NCBI GenBank assembly: GCA_031283835.1
Contig: JAITBA010000098.1
Coordinates: 1-10,394, forward strand
DNA: 10,394 bases
Direction of reading: 5' to 3'
Origin: Oscillospiraceae bacterium
GTDB taxonomy: Bacteria > Bacillota > Clostridia > Oscillospirales > Acutalibacteraceae
Of the stretch, positions 1 through 6,224 are shown one piece after another. Both the position numbers and the translations under genes were made by a program. The notes under the pieces are model-generated. The model worked only from the letters and a program-made list of their open reading frames with translations, was not told the origin of the DNA and searched no databases. How positions within the stretch are numbered: position 1 is the first letter of the stretch; every line of letters begins with the position of its first letter.

Positions 1-1
1 C

Positions 2-151
2 AGCCGGGTGGAAGCGGGCAAGGTGCTCGGCGTGATGGGGAGCACCGGCAACAGCACGGGCCCTCACCTGCACTTCCAAATCAACGAATACAACGGCGGC
101 GAAAGCTCCACGCCCACCGACCCGCTGGGCTATGTGAGGAACCCCTACTGA
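2..151 (+). CDS. M23 family metallopeptidase, C-terminal end (partial)
   Basis: Only the last 49 codons are inside the window; the gene begins upstream. The visible protein contains the segment GNSTGPHLHFQI, the HxH zinc-ligand motif and surrounding strand typical of M23 (LytM/lysostaphin-like) peptidase domains. It then ends NPTDPLGYVRNPY-like (PTDPLGYVRNPY), the usual short tail after this domain. M23 enzymes are cell-wall or spore-envelope endopeptidases that cut peptide crosslinks and act outside the membrane. The substrate and the N-terminal architecture (signal peptide, LysM, SH3 or coiled coil) cannot be seen. The gene ends with tandem TGA-TAG stops and converges on the rpsF-ssb-rpsR operon. 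Confidence 0.85.
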   Translation, partial: SRVEAGKVLGVMGSTGNSTGPHLHFQINEYNGGESSTPTDPLGYVRNPY

Positions 152-200
152 TAGACCTCCCCGGAAACCCTGACCGTCGGCCCTTTAAAAAACTACTTAC

Positions 201-230
201 AAAAAACCCCCTCTTTGTGCAAAAGGGGGG
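201..230 (-). terminator. Intrinsic terminator of the rpsF-ssb-rpsR operon
   Basis: Read on the minus strand, CCCCC-TTTT and AAAGA-GGGGG arms flank a short GCAC loop and are followed directly by six T. The stem has one mismatch in its A/T part. It begins about 20 nt after the rpsR stop codon, as expected for the end of this operon. There is no T-tract on the plus-strand side, so it is not an obvious terminator for the M23 gene. Confidence 0.85.
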
Positions 231-250
231 CGTTGTGATTGGCTGTGCTC

Positions 251-520
251 TTAATCGGCTGTGTAGGGCAGCAGAGCCACGTGGCGTGCGCGCTTGATGG
301 CTGTGGTGAGGGCGCGCTGGTGTTTGGCGCAGGTGCCTGTCATGCGGCGGGGCAAGATTTTGGCGCGCTCGCTGATGTATTTATTCAGGCGAACGGTGTC
401 TTTGTAGTCGATATACTCCACGTGATCTACGCAGAAGGAGCAGACCTTTCGGCGACGCTTGCGCATGGGGCGACGATCGCCCTGGTCGCTGTCGCGCTGG
501 GGACGTGCTTCATATGCCAT
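251..520 (-). CDS. rpsR: 30S ribosomal protein S18 (zinc-binding type)
   Basis: The 89-residue protein matches S18: a basic N-terminal tail (RPMRKRRRK), the RNA-binding core with EYIDYKDTVRLNKYISERAKILPRR in its usual place, and the TGTCAKHQR block. S18 binds the 16S rRNA platform together with S6, encoded by the first gene of this operon. C27-x2-C30 plus C64-x2-H67 form a complete potential zinc site, so this is the metal-binding form rather than the cysteine-free form. The ATG at 520 is preceded by TTTAGGAGGAATC, a strong ribosome binding site. It is the last gene of the operon, 49 nt after ssb. Confidence 0.97.
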   Translation of the reverse strand: MAYEARPQRDSDQGDRRPMRKRRRKVCSFCVDHVEYIDYKDTVRLNKYISERAKILPRRMTGTCAKHQRALTTAIKRARHVALLPYTAD

Positions 521-569
521 GAGAGATTCCTCCTAAATTAGATTTTTTTGGATAGCAGGTTTTTAAACC

Positions 570-1046
570 CTAAAAGGGCAGGTCGTCGTCGCCCGCGATT
601 TCGTCAAAATCGGCGGCACCGGCGTTGGAAAAGGCGGGTGCGGACGCGTTGGACTGCCCACCGCGCGCAGGCGGAGGGGGCGGCAGGGGGACTTCGTCGC
701 GATAGCTGCCGCCGGCATTGCCCTGCGATTTTTCGCCGGTGAAATCGATGTGATCGGCCACCACTTCGACGGCCTCGCGCTTGAAGCCATTTTTGTCTTC
801 GTAGTTGCGCACCTGAAGAGAACCCGTGACGGCAACCATGGACCCTTTGCGGAAGAAGCGGGCCAAAAAGTCGGCGCGCTCGCGCCAGGCCACGCACCGA
901 ATAAAATCGGCTTGACGTTCGCCGCTTTGGCTTTTCATACGCCGGTCCACCGCAACGGTGAAAGAGCACACGGAGATGCCGCTACCGGTGCTTTTGACCT
1001 CGGGGTCGGCTGTGAGCCGCCCCATGACAATGACTGTGTTGAGCAT
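570..1046 (-). CDS. ssb: Single-stranded DNA-binding protein
   Basis: The 158-residue protein has the OB-fold of bacterial SSB at about residues 1-105 (MLNTVIVMGRLTADPEVKST, then FIRCVAWRERADFLARFFRKG and VTGSLQVRNYEDKNG). A disordered linker with a run of prolines follows, and the protein ends in the acidic tip DDDLPF, which recruits replication and repair proteins. SSB coats single-stranded DNA in replication, recombination and repair. The frame is open 12 codons further upstream, but the ATG at 1046 has GGGGAGG at proper spacing and gives the family N-terminus. It starts 13 nt after rpsF, so translation is probably coupled. Placement between rpsF and rpsR is typical of Firmicutes. Confidence 0.97.
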   Translation of the reverse strand: MLNTVIVMGRLTADPEVKSTGSGISVCSFTVAVDRRMKSQSGERQADFIRCVAWRERADFLARFFRKGSMVAVTGSLQVRNYEDKNGFKREAVEVVADHIDFTGEKSQGNAGGSYRDEVPLPPPPPARGGQSNASAPAFSNAGAADFDEIAGDDDLPF

Positions 1047-1059
1047 ATTTGACCTCCCC

Positions 1060-1350
1060 TTATTCCGGTATACGGGTGACAAGGACGCGCAGCACGCCGT
1101 CGGTGATGCTGGCGATGCGGTTGAATTCCTCGGGGAATTCGGGTTCCGCCGCGAAGTGATAGAGCACGTAATAGCCGTCGGGTTCTTTGTTGATGGAGTA
1201 TTTGAGGAAACGTCTGCCCCATTCCTTCACCTCGGCCAAGGTGCCGTTTTGTGCAATGAGTGTTTGAAAACGCTCTTTGCGCGCGGCAAGGGCTTCTTCG
1301 CCGCCTTTGAGCGAATACACCACCATTGCCTCGTAATTTTTTGCTGCCAT
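1060..1350 (-). CDS. rpsF: 30S ribosomal protein S6
   Basis: The 96-residue protein has the S6 signature: NYEAMVVYSL at the N-terminus, AEVKEWGRRFLKYSINKEPDGYYVLYHF in the middle, and FNRIASITDGVLRVLVTRIPE at the end. This matches the usual length of about 95 residues. S6 pairs with S18 on the 16S rRNA platform. An upstream in-frame ATG at 1404 exists, but the ATG at 1350 is preceded by AAAAGGAGG at good spacing and gives the family start (MAAKNYEA). It is the first gene of the rpsF-ssb-rpsR operon, with a consensus promoter at 1509-1537 and a leader of about 150 nt. Confidence 0.97.
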   Translation of the reverse strand: MAAKNYEAMVVYSLKGGEEALAARKERFQTLIAQNGTLAEVKEWGRRFLKYSINKEPDGYYVLYHFAAEPEFPEEFNRIASITDGVLRVLVTRIPE

Positions 1351-1374
1351 GTGGTTTACCTCCTTTTGGTCTTT

Positions 1375-1391
1375 CCCACCCGGGGGGTGGG
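1375..1391 (-). promoter_or_regulatory. GC-rich hairpin in the rpsF leader, possible S6:S18 autoregulatory site
   Basis: On the minus-strand RNA, CCCACCC and GGGTGGG form a perfect 7-bp stem around a CCC loop. The stem ends 7 nt before the AAAAGGAGG ribosome binding site of rpsF. A 6-bp register leaves a CCCCG loop that exposes CCG. In many bacteria the S6:S18 pair represses its own mRNA through a structured element containing a CCG triplet. Position and CCG agree with that element, but I cannot confirm the full conserved fold. The rest of the leader, from about 1502 to 1392, holds no gene. Confidence 0.4.
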
Positions 1392-1508
1392 GATTGGTCG
1401 CCACGCGATGTTGTTTTGCGGGGCGGCAAGGGCCGGGCGGCGTGTTTTTGTTTGTTGTTGCTTTTGCGCAACGCCCGTGCAGCGCCTCTGACCGGCACTA
1501 ACTTTATC

Positions 1509-1537
1509 ATTATAACAGGAAAGGCGAGGGATGTCAA
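1509..1537 (-). promoter_or_regulatory. Sigma-A promoter for rpsF-ssb-rpsR
   Basis: On the minus strand a perfect -35 TTGACA (1537-1532) and a perfect -10 TATAAT (1514-1509) are separated by 17 nt. A TG one base before the -10 makes it an extended -10. The predicted start of transcription is near 1502, giving a leader of about 150 nt before rpsF. Confidence 0.93.
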
Positions 1538-1544
1538 GGTTTTG

Positions 1545-1560
1545 TGCGGCCACTTCCGCA
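1545..1560. repeat. Inverted repeat between the two divergent promoters
   Basis: TGCGG and CCGCA flank a 6-nt spacer in the 35 bp separating the two -35 boxes. It could be an operator affecting both promoters. On the plus strand it is followed by AATAATTTTTTT, so it could instead be a small terminator-like hairpin. No known operator was recognised. Confidence 0.35.
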
Positions 1561-1572
1561 ATAATTTTTTTC

Positions 1573-1601
1573 TTGACATCTTTCGTATTCAATGCTATAA
1601 T
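1573..1601 (+). promoter_or_regulatory. Sigma-A promoter for the Val leader and valS-ilvB-ilvN
   Basis: A perfect TTGACA (1573-1578) and a perfect TATAAT (1596-1601) are separated by 17 nt, and TG at 1593-1594 gives an extended -10. Transcription should begin near 1608, only about 25 nt before the leader peptide start codon. Such a strong promoter with no activator need suits a gene set controlled after initiation by attenuation. Confidence 0.93.
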
Positions 1602-1631
1602 GTTAAAAAGTAATATGGTAAGGAGCACATC

Positions 1632-1688
1632 ATGATGCGTGGCAAACTCGTGGTTGTACGCGTGGCTGTAGTCGTTACGGTCTGTTGA
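1632..1688 (+). CDS. Valine-rich leader peptide of the valS-ilvBN attenuator
   Basis: This short frame encodes MMRGKLVVVRVAVVVTVC and stops at TGA. AAGGAG at 1620-1625 lies 6 nt before the first ATG and 9 nt before the second, so either could be used. Eight of 18 residues are valine, at positions 7-9, 11, 13-15 and 17. The codons are two each of GTG, GTT, GTA and GTC, although the downstream genes clearly favour GTG. The peptide itself is unlikely to have a function. Its translation is the sensor: scarce charged tRNA-Val stalls the ribosome at these codons. The stop codon lies directly before the hairpin segment that must be covered to allow termination (see 1659-1758). The frame is far too short for standard gene finding. 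Confidence 0.88.
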   Translation: MMRGKLVVVRVAVVVTVC

Positions 1689-1758
1689 GCTATGCCGCGC
1701 GCGCTTGATTGCCTGAAATCAATTGCCTGGCGGCGTGCCGCCGGGTGGTTTTATTTTT
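1659..1758 (+). promoter_or_regulatory. Ribosome-mediated valine attenuator (alternative hairpins 1:2, 2:3, 3:4)
   Basis: Three competing pairings can be drawn. Protector 1:2 pairs 1659-1672 with 1689-1701, 13 pairs with one bulged base, and its 5' arm lies in Val codons 11-14. Antiterminator 2:3 pairs TATGCCGC (1691-1698) with GCGGCGTG (1730-1737). Terminator 3:4 pairs CCTGGCGG (1726-1733) with CCGCCGGG (1738-1745). A small hairpin TTGATT/AATCAA (1705-1722) sits inside the antiterminator loop. A ribosome stalled at Val codons would cover segment 1 and free segment 2 for the antiterminator. A ribosome reaching the stop at 1686-1688 would cover segment 2 and allow termination. The order and spacing match the his/trp/ilv leader logic known in enterobacteria. 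Pairings are hand-drawn; energies were not computed. Confidence 0.82.
1726..1758 (+). terminator. Attenuator terminator upstream of valS
   Basis: An 8-bp GC-rich stem (CCTGGCGG/CCGCCGGG, one U-G pair) with a CGTG loop is followed after TGG by TTTTATTTTT. It lies 37 nt after the leader peptide stop and 115 nt before valS. No gene ends here, so it makes sense only as a conditional terminator. Confidence 0.88.
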
Positions 1759-1772
1759 AGGCCGGCTTTGGC

Positions 1773-1848
1773 GCGAGAGCGTAAAGCTTTGCCACAGCAA
1801 GATTTTTGATGCGAGAGCGTAAAGCTTTGCCACAGCAAGAATTTGAAC
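1773..1848 (+). repeat. Two tandem 38-nt repeats, each with a hairpin, before valS
   Basis: The units 1773-1810 and 1811-1848 are identical over their first 30 nt; the last 8 nt differ. Each holds the palindrome AAAGCTTT and can form an RNA hairpin: AAA, a mismatched GC, TTTGC, loop CACA, then GCAAG and TTT (1783-1806 and 1821-1844). The outer AAA/TTT pairing survives although the bases around it differ. In copy 1 the inner stem runs into five T. The repeats lie in the valS mRNA after the attenuator and end 12 nt before AGGAGG. Possible roles are mRNA stability, a second control step or a protein site; a recent slippage duplication is also possible. Confidence 0.85.
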
Positions 1849-1873
1849 GCGAATTAAAAGAGGAGGATTGCGC

Positions 1874-4477
1874 ATGTTAAATGAACTTCCGAAGCAATAT
1901 AATCCGCAGGAGGTGGAAGGGCGCATCTATGACGAATGGGTTGAGAAGAAGTATTTTAGGGCTGAGCGGCGCGTTGGCTCCAAGGGACCTTATACGATTG
2001 TTATGCCGCCACCAAACATCACCGGGCAGCTGCACATGGGGCATGCCATTGACGAAACGGTGCAGGACACGCTGATTCGCTGGCGACGCATGCAGGGGTA
2101 TGACGCTCTGTGGCTGCCCGGCACCGACCATGCCGCCATTGCCACGGAGGTAAAAATTGTGGAGGCCATGGCCCAAGAGGGCCTGACCAAGGACGATTTG
2201 GGGCGCGAAAAATTTCTTGCGCGGGCATGGGAGTGGAAAGAGGTCTATGGCGGGCGCATTGTTGAACAGCTCAAGCGGCTGGGCTGCAGCTGCGACTGGA
2301 GCCGTGAGCGCTTTACGATGGACGAAGGGTGCTCGCAGGCGGTGAAGGAAGTGTTTGTGCGGCTCTTTGAAAAGGGCCTGATTTATCGCGGGGAGCGCAT
2401 GATTAACTGGTGCCCCTGCTGCAAAACCTCTCTTAGCGACGCCGAGGTGGAACACAACGACCACGACGGCGCGTTTTGGCACATTCGCTACCCCTTTGCC
2501 GACGGCGGCGGCAGCATTGAAATTGCGACCACAAGACCCGAAACCCTGCTGGGCGACACCGCTGTGGCTGTGCACCCCAACGACCCGCGCTACAAAGACA
2601 AAATTGGCAAAACCGTGATTTTGCCCTTGGTTGGCCGCGAGATTCCTATTGTGGCGGACGAATATGTGGAAATGGCGTTTGGCACCGGGGCCGTAAAAAT
2701 CACACCGGCGCATGACCCGAACGACTTTGAAGTGGGCCTGCGCCACGGGTTGCCCGTTATCAACGTGATGACGGAGGACGGGCGCATGAACGAGAACGCC
2801 GGCGCACGCTACGAAGGCATGGACCGCTATGCCTGCCGCAAGCGGTTGGAGGAAGAACTGAAAGCCGCGGGTGATTTGGTGAAGGTGGAGCCAACGCGGC
2901 ACAGCGTGGGCGAGTGCTACCGCTGCCACACCGTGGCGGAGCCGCGGGTGAGCACCCAGTGGTTTGTGAAGATGCAGCCTCTGGCGGCGCCCGCCGTTGC
3001 GGCCGTGAAGAGCGGCGCGACAAAGTTTGTGCCCGAACGCTTTGACAAGCTGTATTATCATTGGATGGACAACATTCGCGATTGGTGCATTAGCCGGCAG
3101 CTGTGGTGGGGTCACCGCATCCCCGCGTATTATTGCGCGGATTGCCAAGAGATAACGGTTTCGCGAGAGCGCGTGGATTGTTGCCCGCGTTGCGGCGGCG
3201 CGCATGTGACGCAGGACCCCGACACCCTCGACACGTGGTTTAGCTCGGCGCTGTGGCCTTTTAGTACCCTTGGCTGGCCCGCGCAAACCGACGACCTGGC
3301 CTACTTTTATCCCACAAACACGCTTGTCACCGCCTATGATATTATTTTCTTTTGGGTGGCGCGCATGGTCTTTAGCGGGTGTGCGCACATGGACCAAACA
3401 CCCTTCGACACCGTGTTTATCCACGGCCTGGTACGCGACGCCCAGGGCCGCAAAATGAGCAAATCCCTGGGCAACGGCGTGGATCCTCTGGAAATTATTG
3501 AACAATACGGCGCCGACGCGCTGCGCTTTTCGCTGCTCATTGGCAACAGCCCGGGCAACGACATGCGCTTTATGACCGAGAAAACGGAGGCGGCCCGCAA
3601 CTTTGCCAACAAGCTGTGGAACGCCGCGCGGTTTGTGAAAATGCAGTTGCCGGAAGCGTTTGACGGGGCGGTGTGCCTTGACACCACGGCGGTGGAGGAC
3701 CAGTGGATTCTTAGCCGCTATAACGCCGCGGTGCAGGCCGTGACAGAAAATCTTGAAAAATTTGAGCTGGGTCTTGCGGCGCAAAAGCTCTACGATTTCA
3801 TCTGGGACGAATACTGCGACTGGTACATTGAATTTGCCAAAGCGGGCAAAAATTATGCCGTGCTGTTGTTTGTGCTCAAGGGTATTTTGCGGCTGCTGCA
3901 CCCTTTTATGCCGTTTATTACCGAGGAAATTTGGCAGTCGCTGCCCGGCACAGACGGTTCGGTTATGGTTTCGGAATGGCCGGAATATGACGCGAAGTTG
4001 TGCTTTGCGGCGCAAGAGCAAAAAATGCGCGCCGTGATGGAGGCGATTCGTGCCATTCGCAACCGGCGCGCCGAAATGAACGTGCCGCCCGGCAAACGCG
4101 CCCACGTGATCATTGCCGGCGGCGGCGACGTGTTTTGCGGAACAGAGGTGTTTTTTTGCCGCTTGGCGGGCGCCTTGGACGTGACGCTTGCGGCCCCGGA
4201 TTTTGTGCTGGAGGGCGCGGTGCAAATGGTGACCGCCGGCTGCAAAATTTTCATCCCTCTGGGCGATTTGACGGACGCCGCGGCGGAAAAAGCGCGCCTG
4301 CAAAAAGAGCTGGAAAGCACCGAAAAACAGCTGACGGGCGTGCTGGCGCGGCTGGACAACGAGCACTTTAGGACCAAGGCCCCCGCCAACGTGATTGAAG
4401 GCGCGCGGCAAAGCGCCCGGCAGTTGGAGGAAAAGCGAACCGCGCTGCGGCAAAGCCTGCGTCTGCTGGAAGCTTAG
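1874..4477 (+). CDS. valS: Valyl-tRNA synthetase
   Basis: This cytoplasmic class I synthetase joins valine to tRNA-Val. In the 867-residue protein, PPPNITGQLHMGHA (45-58) is the HIGH region. The CP1 editing domain carries TTRPETLLGD (219-228) and GTGAVKITPAHDPND (270-284), which hydrolyses mischarged Thr-tRNA. C421-x2-C424 and C437-x2-C440 look like a zinc knuckle. DTLDTWFSS follows at about 449, then KMSKS at 527-531. The anticodon-binding domain comes next, and a C-terminal coiled coil (about 799-867) ends the protein, as is normal for bacterial ValRS. The ValRS editing sequence rules out IleRS or LeuRS. An in-frame TTG lies at 1868, but the ATG at 1874 is 7 nt after AGGAGG and gives a family-like start. 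ilvB follows after 49 nt with no terminator. Confidence 0.97.
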   Translation: MLNELPKQYNPQEVEGRIYDEWVEKKYFRAERRVGSKGPYTIVMPPPNITGQLHMGHAIDETVQDTLIRWRRMQGYDALWLPGTDHAAIATEVKIVEAMAQEGLTKDDLGREKFLARAWEWKEVYGGRIVEQLKRLGCSCDWSRERFTMDEGCSQAVKEVFVRLFEKGLIYRGERMINWCPCCKTSLSDAEVEHNDHDGAFWHIRYPFADGGGSIEIATTRPETLLGDTAVAVHPNDPRYKDKIGKTVILPLVGREIPIVADEYVEMAFGTGAVKITPAHDPNDFEVGLRHGLPVINVMTEDGRMNENAGARYEGMDRYACRKRLEEELKAAGDLVKVEPTRHSVGECYRCHTVAEPRVSTQWFVKMQPLAAPAVAAVKSGATKFVPERFDKLYYHWMDNIRDWCISRQLWWGHRIPAYYCADCQEITVSRERVDCCPRCGGAHVTQDPDTLDTWFSSALWPFSTLGWPAQTDDLAYFYPTNTLVTAYDIIFFWVARMVFSGCAHMDQTPFDTVFIHGLVRDAQGRKMSKSLGNGVDPLEIIEQYGADALRFSLLIGNSPGNDMRFMTEKTEAARNFANKLWNAARFVKMQLPEAFDGAVCLDTTAVEDQWILSRYNAAVQAVTENLEKFELGLAAQKLYDFIWDEYCDWYIEFAKAGKNYAVLLFVLKGILRLLHPFMPFITEEIWQSLPGTDGSVMVSEWPEYDAKLCFAAQEQKMRAVMEAIRAIRNRRAEMNVPPGKRAHVIIAGGGDVFCGTEVFFCRLAGALDVTLAAPDFVLEGAVQMVTAGCKIFIPLGDLTDAAAEKARLQKELESTEKQLTGVLARLDNEHFRTKAPANVIEGARQSARQLEEKRTALRQSLRLLEA

Positions 4478-4526
4478 CAGGGGGGTTGTTGGGTTCGCGA
4501 ATTTTGCGATGGGAGATTGTGTTGCA

Positions 4527-6197
4527 ATGAATGGTTCGGAATTGTTGGTAGAGCTTTTGCTGGAGCAGGGTGTGACGCGGATTTTTGGGTACCCCGGCGG
4601 TGCGGTGCTGAATATTTTTGACGCGCTGTACCGGTACCAGGATAAACTCCAGTGTGTGCTCACCGCGCACGAGCAGGGCGCTTCTCATGCCGCCGACGGG
4701 TATGCGCGGCTCACGGGGCGCACCGGGGTGGTGCTGGCCACCAGCGGCCCCGGCGCGACAAACCTCGTCACCGGCATTGCCACGGCCTTTATGGACAGCG
4801 TGCCGCTGGTGGCGATTACCGGCAACGTGGGCACAAGCCTGATTGGGCGCGACAGCTTTCAGGAGGTTTATATTGCGGGGATCACCATGCCTGTGACAAA
4901 ACACAACTTTGTTGTGCGCCACGTGGAAGAGCTGGCCGGGGTGGTGCGCGCCGCCTTTGCCATTGCCCAAGAGGGCCGCAAAGGGCCTGTGCTGATTGAT
5001 ATCCCCAAAGACGTTAGCGCCATGCCGTGCGCCTATACACCCCTTCCTTTGGCCACGGGCACCGCAAAGCGGCCGGGTTCGCCGCGGGCAGTGGCGCGGG
5101 TGGCGGAGGTTCTTAACGCCGCCAGGCAGCCGGTGATTTATTTTGGCGGGGGGGTGCAGGCGGCCGGGGCGGGCGATTTGCTGCTGGCGCTGTGCCAAAA
5201 GGCGGATATTCCCGCCACGCACACGCTGATGGCGGCGGGCGTGCTGGGCTGCGACGAGGCGCACAACCTGGGCCTGATTGGCATGCACGGCAACTTGACC
5301 GCCAACAAGGCGGTGCACGAGGCCGATGTGCTGCTGATTGCGGGTGCGCGGCTGAGCGACCGCGTGGCGCTGAACCCGGCAAAGTTTGCGCCGAACGCAA
5401 AAAAAATTCACGTGGATGTGGACGCGGCCGAAATTGATAAAAATGTGCGTGTGGACGATTCGATTGTGGGCGACGTGCAGGAAATTTTTGCGCAGCTGCT
5501 GCCCTTGACGGAAGAAAAGCGCCGCCCGGCGTGGGCAGAGCGGATTGCCGCGTGGAAAAGCCATGACTACAGCCCAAAAGACGACGCGACCCGCCTGCGA
5601 CCCCACCAGATTATGCGCGGCATCAGCCGCCTGGCAGGCGAAGACGCCATTTATGTCACCGACGTGGGCCAGCACCAGCTGTGGGCCGCGCAATACGCCC
5701 GGCACCTGCGGCCGCGGCACTTTCTTACGAGCGGGGGCTTGGGCACCATGGGCTTTGGCTACGGCGCGGCCATTGGCGCGGCACTGGCGGCGTGCGGGCG
5801 CCCGGTCGTGCATATCACCAGCGACGGCTCGCTGCACATGAACATGAACGAGGCCTGCACCGCCGTGCGTTACAACGTCCCCGTGATTACGGTGATTTTT
5901 AATAACGCGGTGCTGGGCATGGTGCGGCAGTGGCAGACGGTTTTTTATGGCGGCCGTTATGCCTGCACCGACCCGCAGCGCAAAAGCGATTATGTGAAGC
6001 TTGCCGAAGGCTTTGGCATGCCGGGCTTTCGCTGTGCCAACCCGGCGGAATTTGAAGCCGCTTTTGCGCAGGCTCTGGCCAACGCGCGCGGCGACGGGCC
6101 GCGTTGCTGCTGGATTGAATGCCTGATTGACAAAGACGAAAAGGTGCTGCCGATGATCCCCGCAGGGGGGAGCGTTGAAGACATGATGATGGACTGA
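4527..6197 (+). CDS. ilvB: Acetohydroxyacid (acetolactate) synthase, large catalytic subunit
   Basis: This thiamine diphosphate enzyme condenses two pyruvates to acetolactate (Val/Leu branch) or pyruvate with 2-oxobutyrate (Ile branch). The 556-residue protein has the PYR domain with FGYPGGAVLNIFDALY and the catalytic Glu49 in AHEQGASHAADGYAR, then ATSGPGATNLVTGIATA and PVTKHNFVVR. The middle domain and the cofactor-binding PP domain follow (SGGLGTMGFGYGAAIGAAL, then FNNAVLGMVRQWQ). The diphosphate/Mg motif, usually GDGS, reads SDGS at 432-435, an uncommon change. The frame is open upstream, overlapping valS, but the ATG at 4527 gives the usual N-terminus; GGGAG lies 11 nt before it, a rather long spacing. 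ilvN directly downstream supports AHAS over other ThDP enzymes such as glyoxylate carboligase. Confidence 0.95.
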   Translation: MNGSELLVELLLEQGVTRIFGYPGGAVLNIFDALYRYQDKLQCVLTAHEQGASHAADGYARLTGRTGVVLATSGPGATNLVTGIATAFMDSVPLVAITGNVGTSLIGRDSFQEVYIAGITMPVTKHNFVVRHVEELAGVVRAAFAIAQEGRKGPVLIDIPKDVSAMPCAYTPLPLATGTAKRPGSPRAVARVAEVLNAARQPVIYFGGGVQAAGAGDLLLALCQKADIPATHTLMAAGVLGCDEAHNLGLIGMHGNLTANKAVHEADVLLIAGARLSDRVALNPAKFAPNAKKIHVDVDAAEIDKNVRVDDSIVGDVQEIFAQLLPLTEEKRRPAWAERIAAWKSHDYSPKDDATRLRPHQIMRGISRLAGEDAIYVTDVGQHQLWAAQYARHLRPRHFLTSGGLGTMGFGYGAAIGAALAACGRPVVHITSDGSLHMNMNEACTAVRYNVPVITVIFNNAVLGMVRQWQTVFYGGRYACTDPQRKSDYVKLAEGFGMPGFRCANPAEFEAAFAQALANARGDGPRCCWIECLIDKDEKVLPMIPAGGSVEDMMMD

Positions 6198-6224
6198 AGA
6201 GCAACAACAGAAAGGAACATGCCT

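Noticed and set aside
239..541. 100-codon plus-strand frame over rpsR
   Set aside because: It is the antisense shadow of the well-supported rpsR gene, and its start overlaps the operon terminator region with no ribosome binding site.
935..1579. 214-codon minus-strand frame spanning the rpsF/ssb start and the promoter
   Set aside because: It runs in another frame across rpsF and the consensus promoter. Its start lies upstream of the predicted transcription start, so it could not be fully transcribed.
1803..1807. Second full terminator formed by repeat copy 1 and its T-tract
   Set aside because: The inner stem is only 5 bp with a U-G pair and the tract has five T, too weak to call as a terminator. 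It is kept only as part of the repeat entry.
1608..1867. T-box riboswitch upstream of valS
   Set aside because: GGGTGG occurs at 1743-1748, but the conserved T-box sequence with its ACCGCG part is missing. The leader before the terminator is only about 120 nt, too short for a stem I with specifier loop. The Val-rich peptide explains the region better.
1877..4663. 928-codon open frame on the minus strand opposite valS
   Set aside because: It has no ribosome binding site or recognisable domain, is rich in His/Arg/Ala, and mirrors valS codons. Long antisense frames are expected in GC-rich genes.
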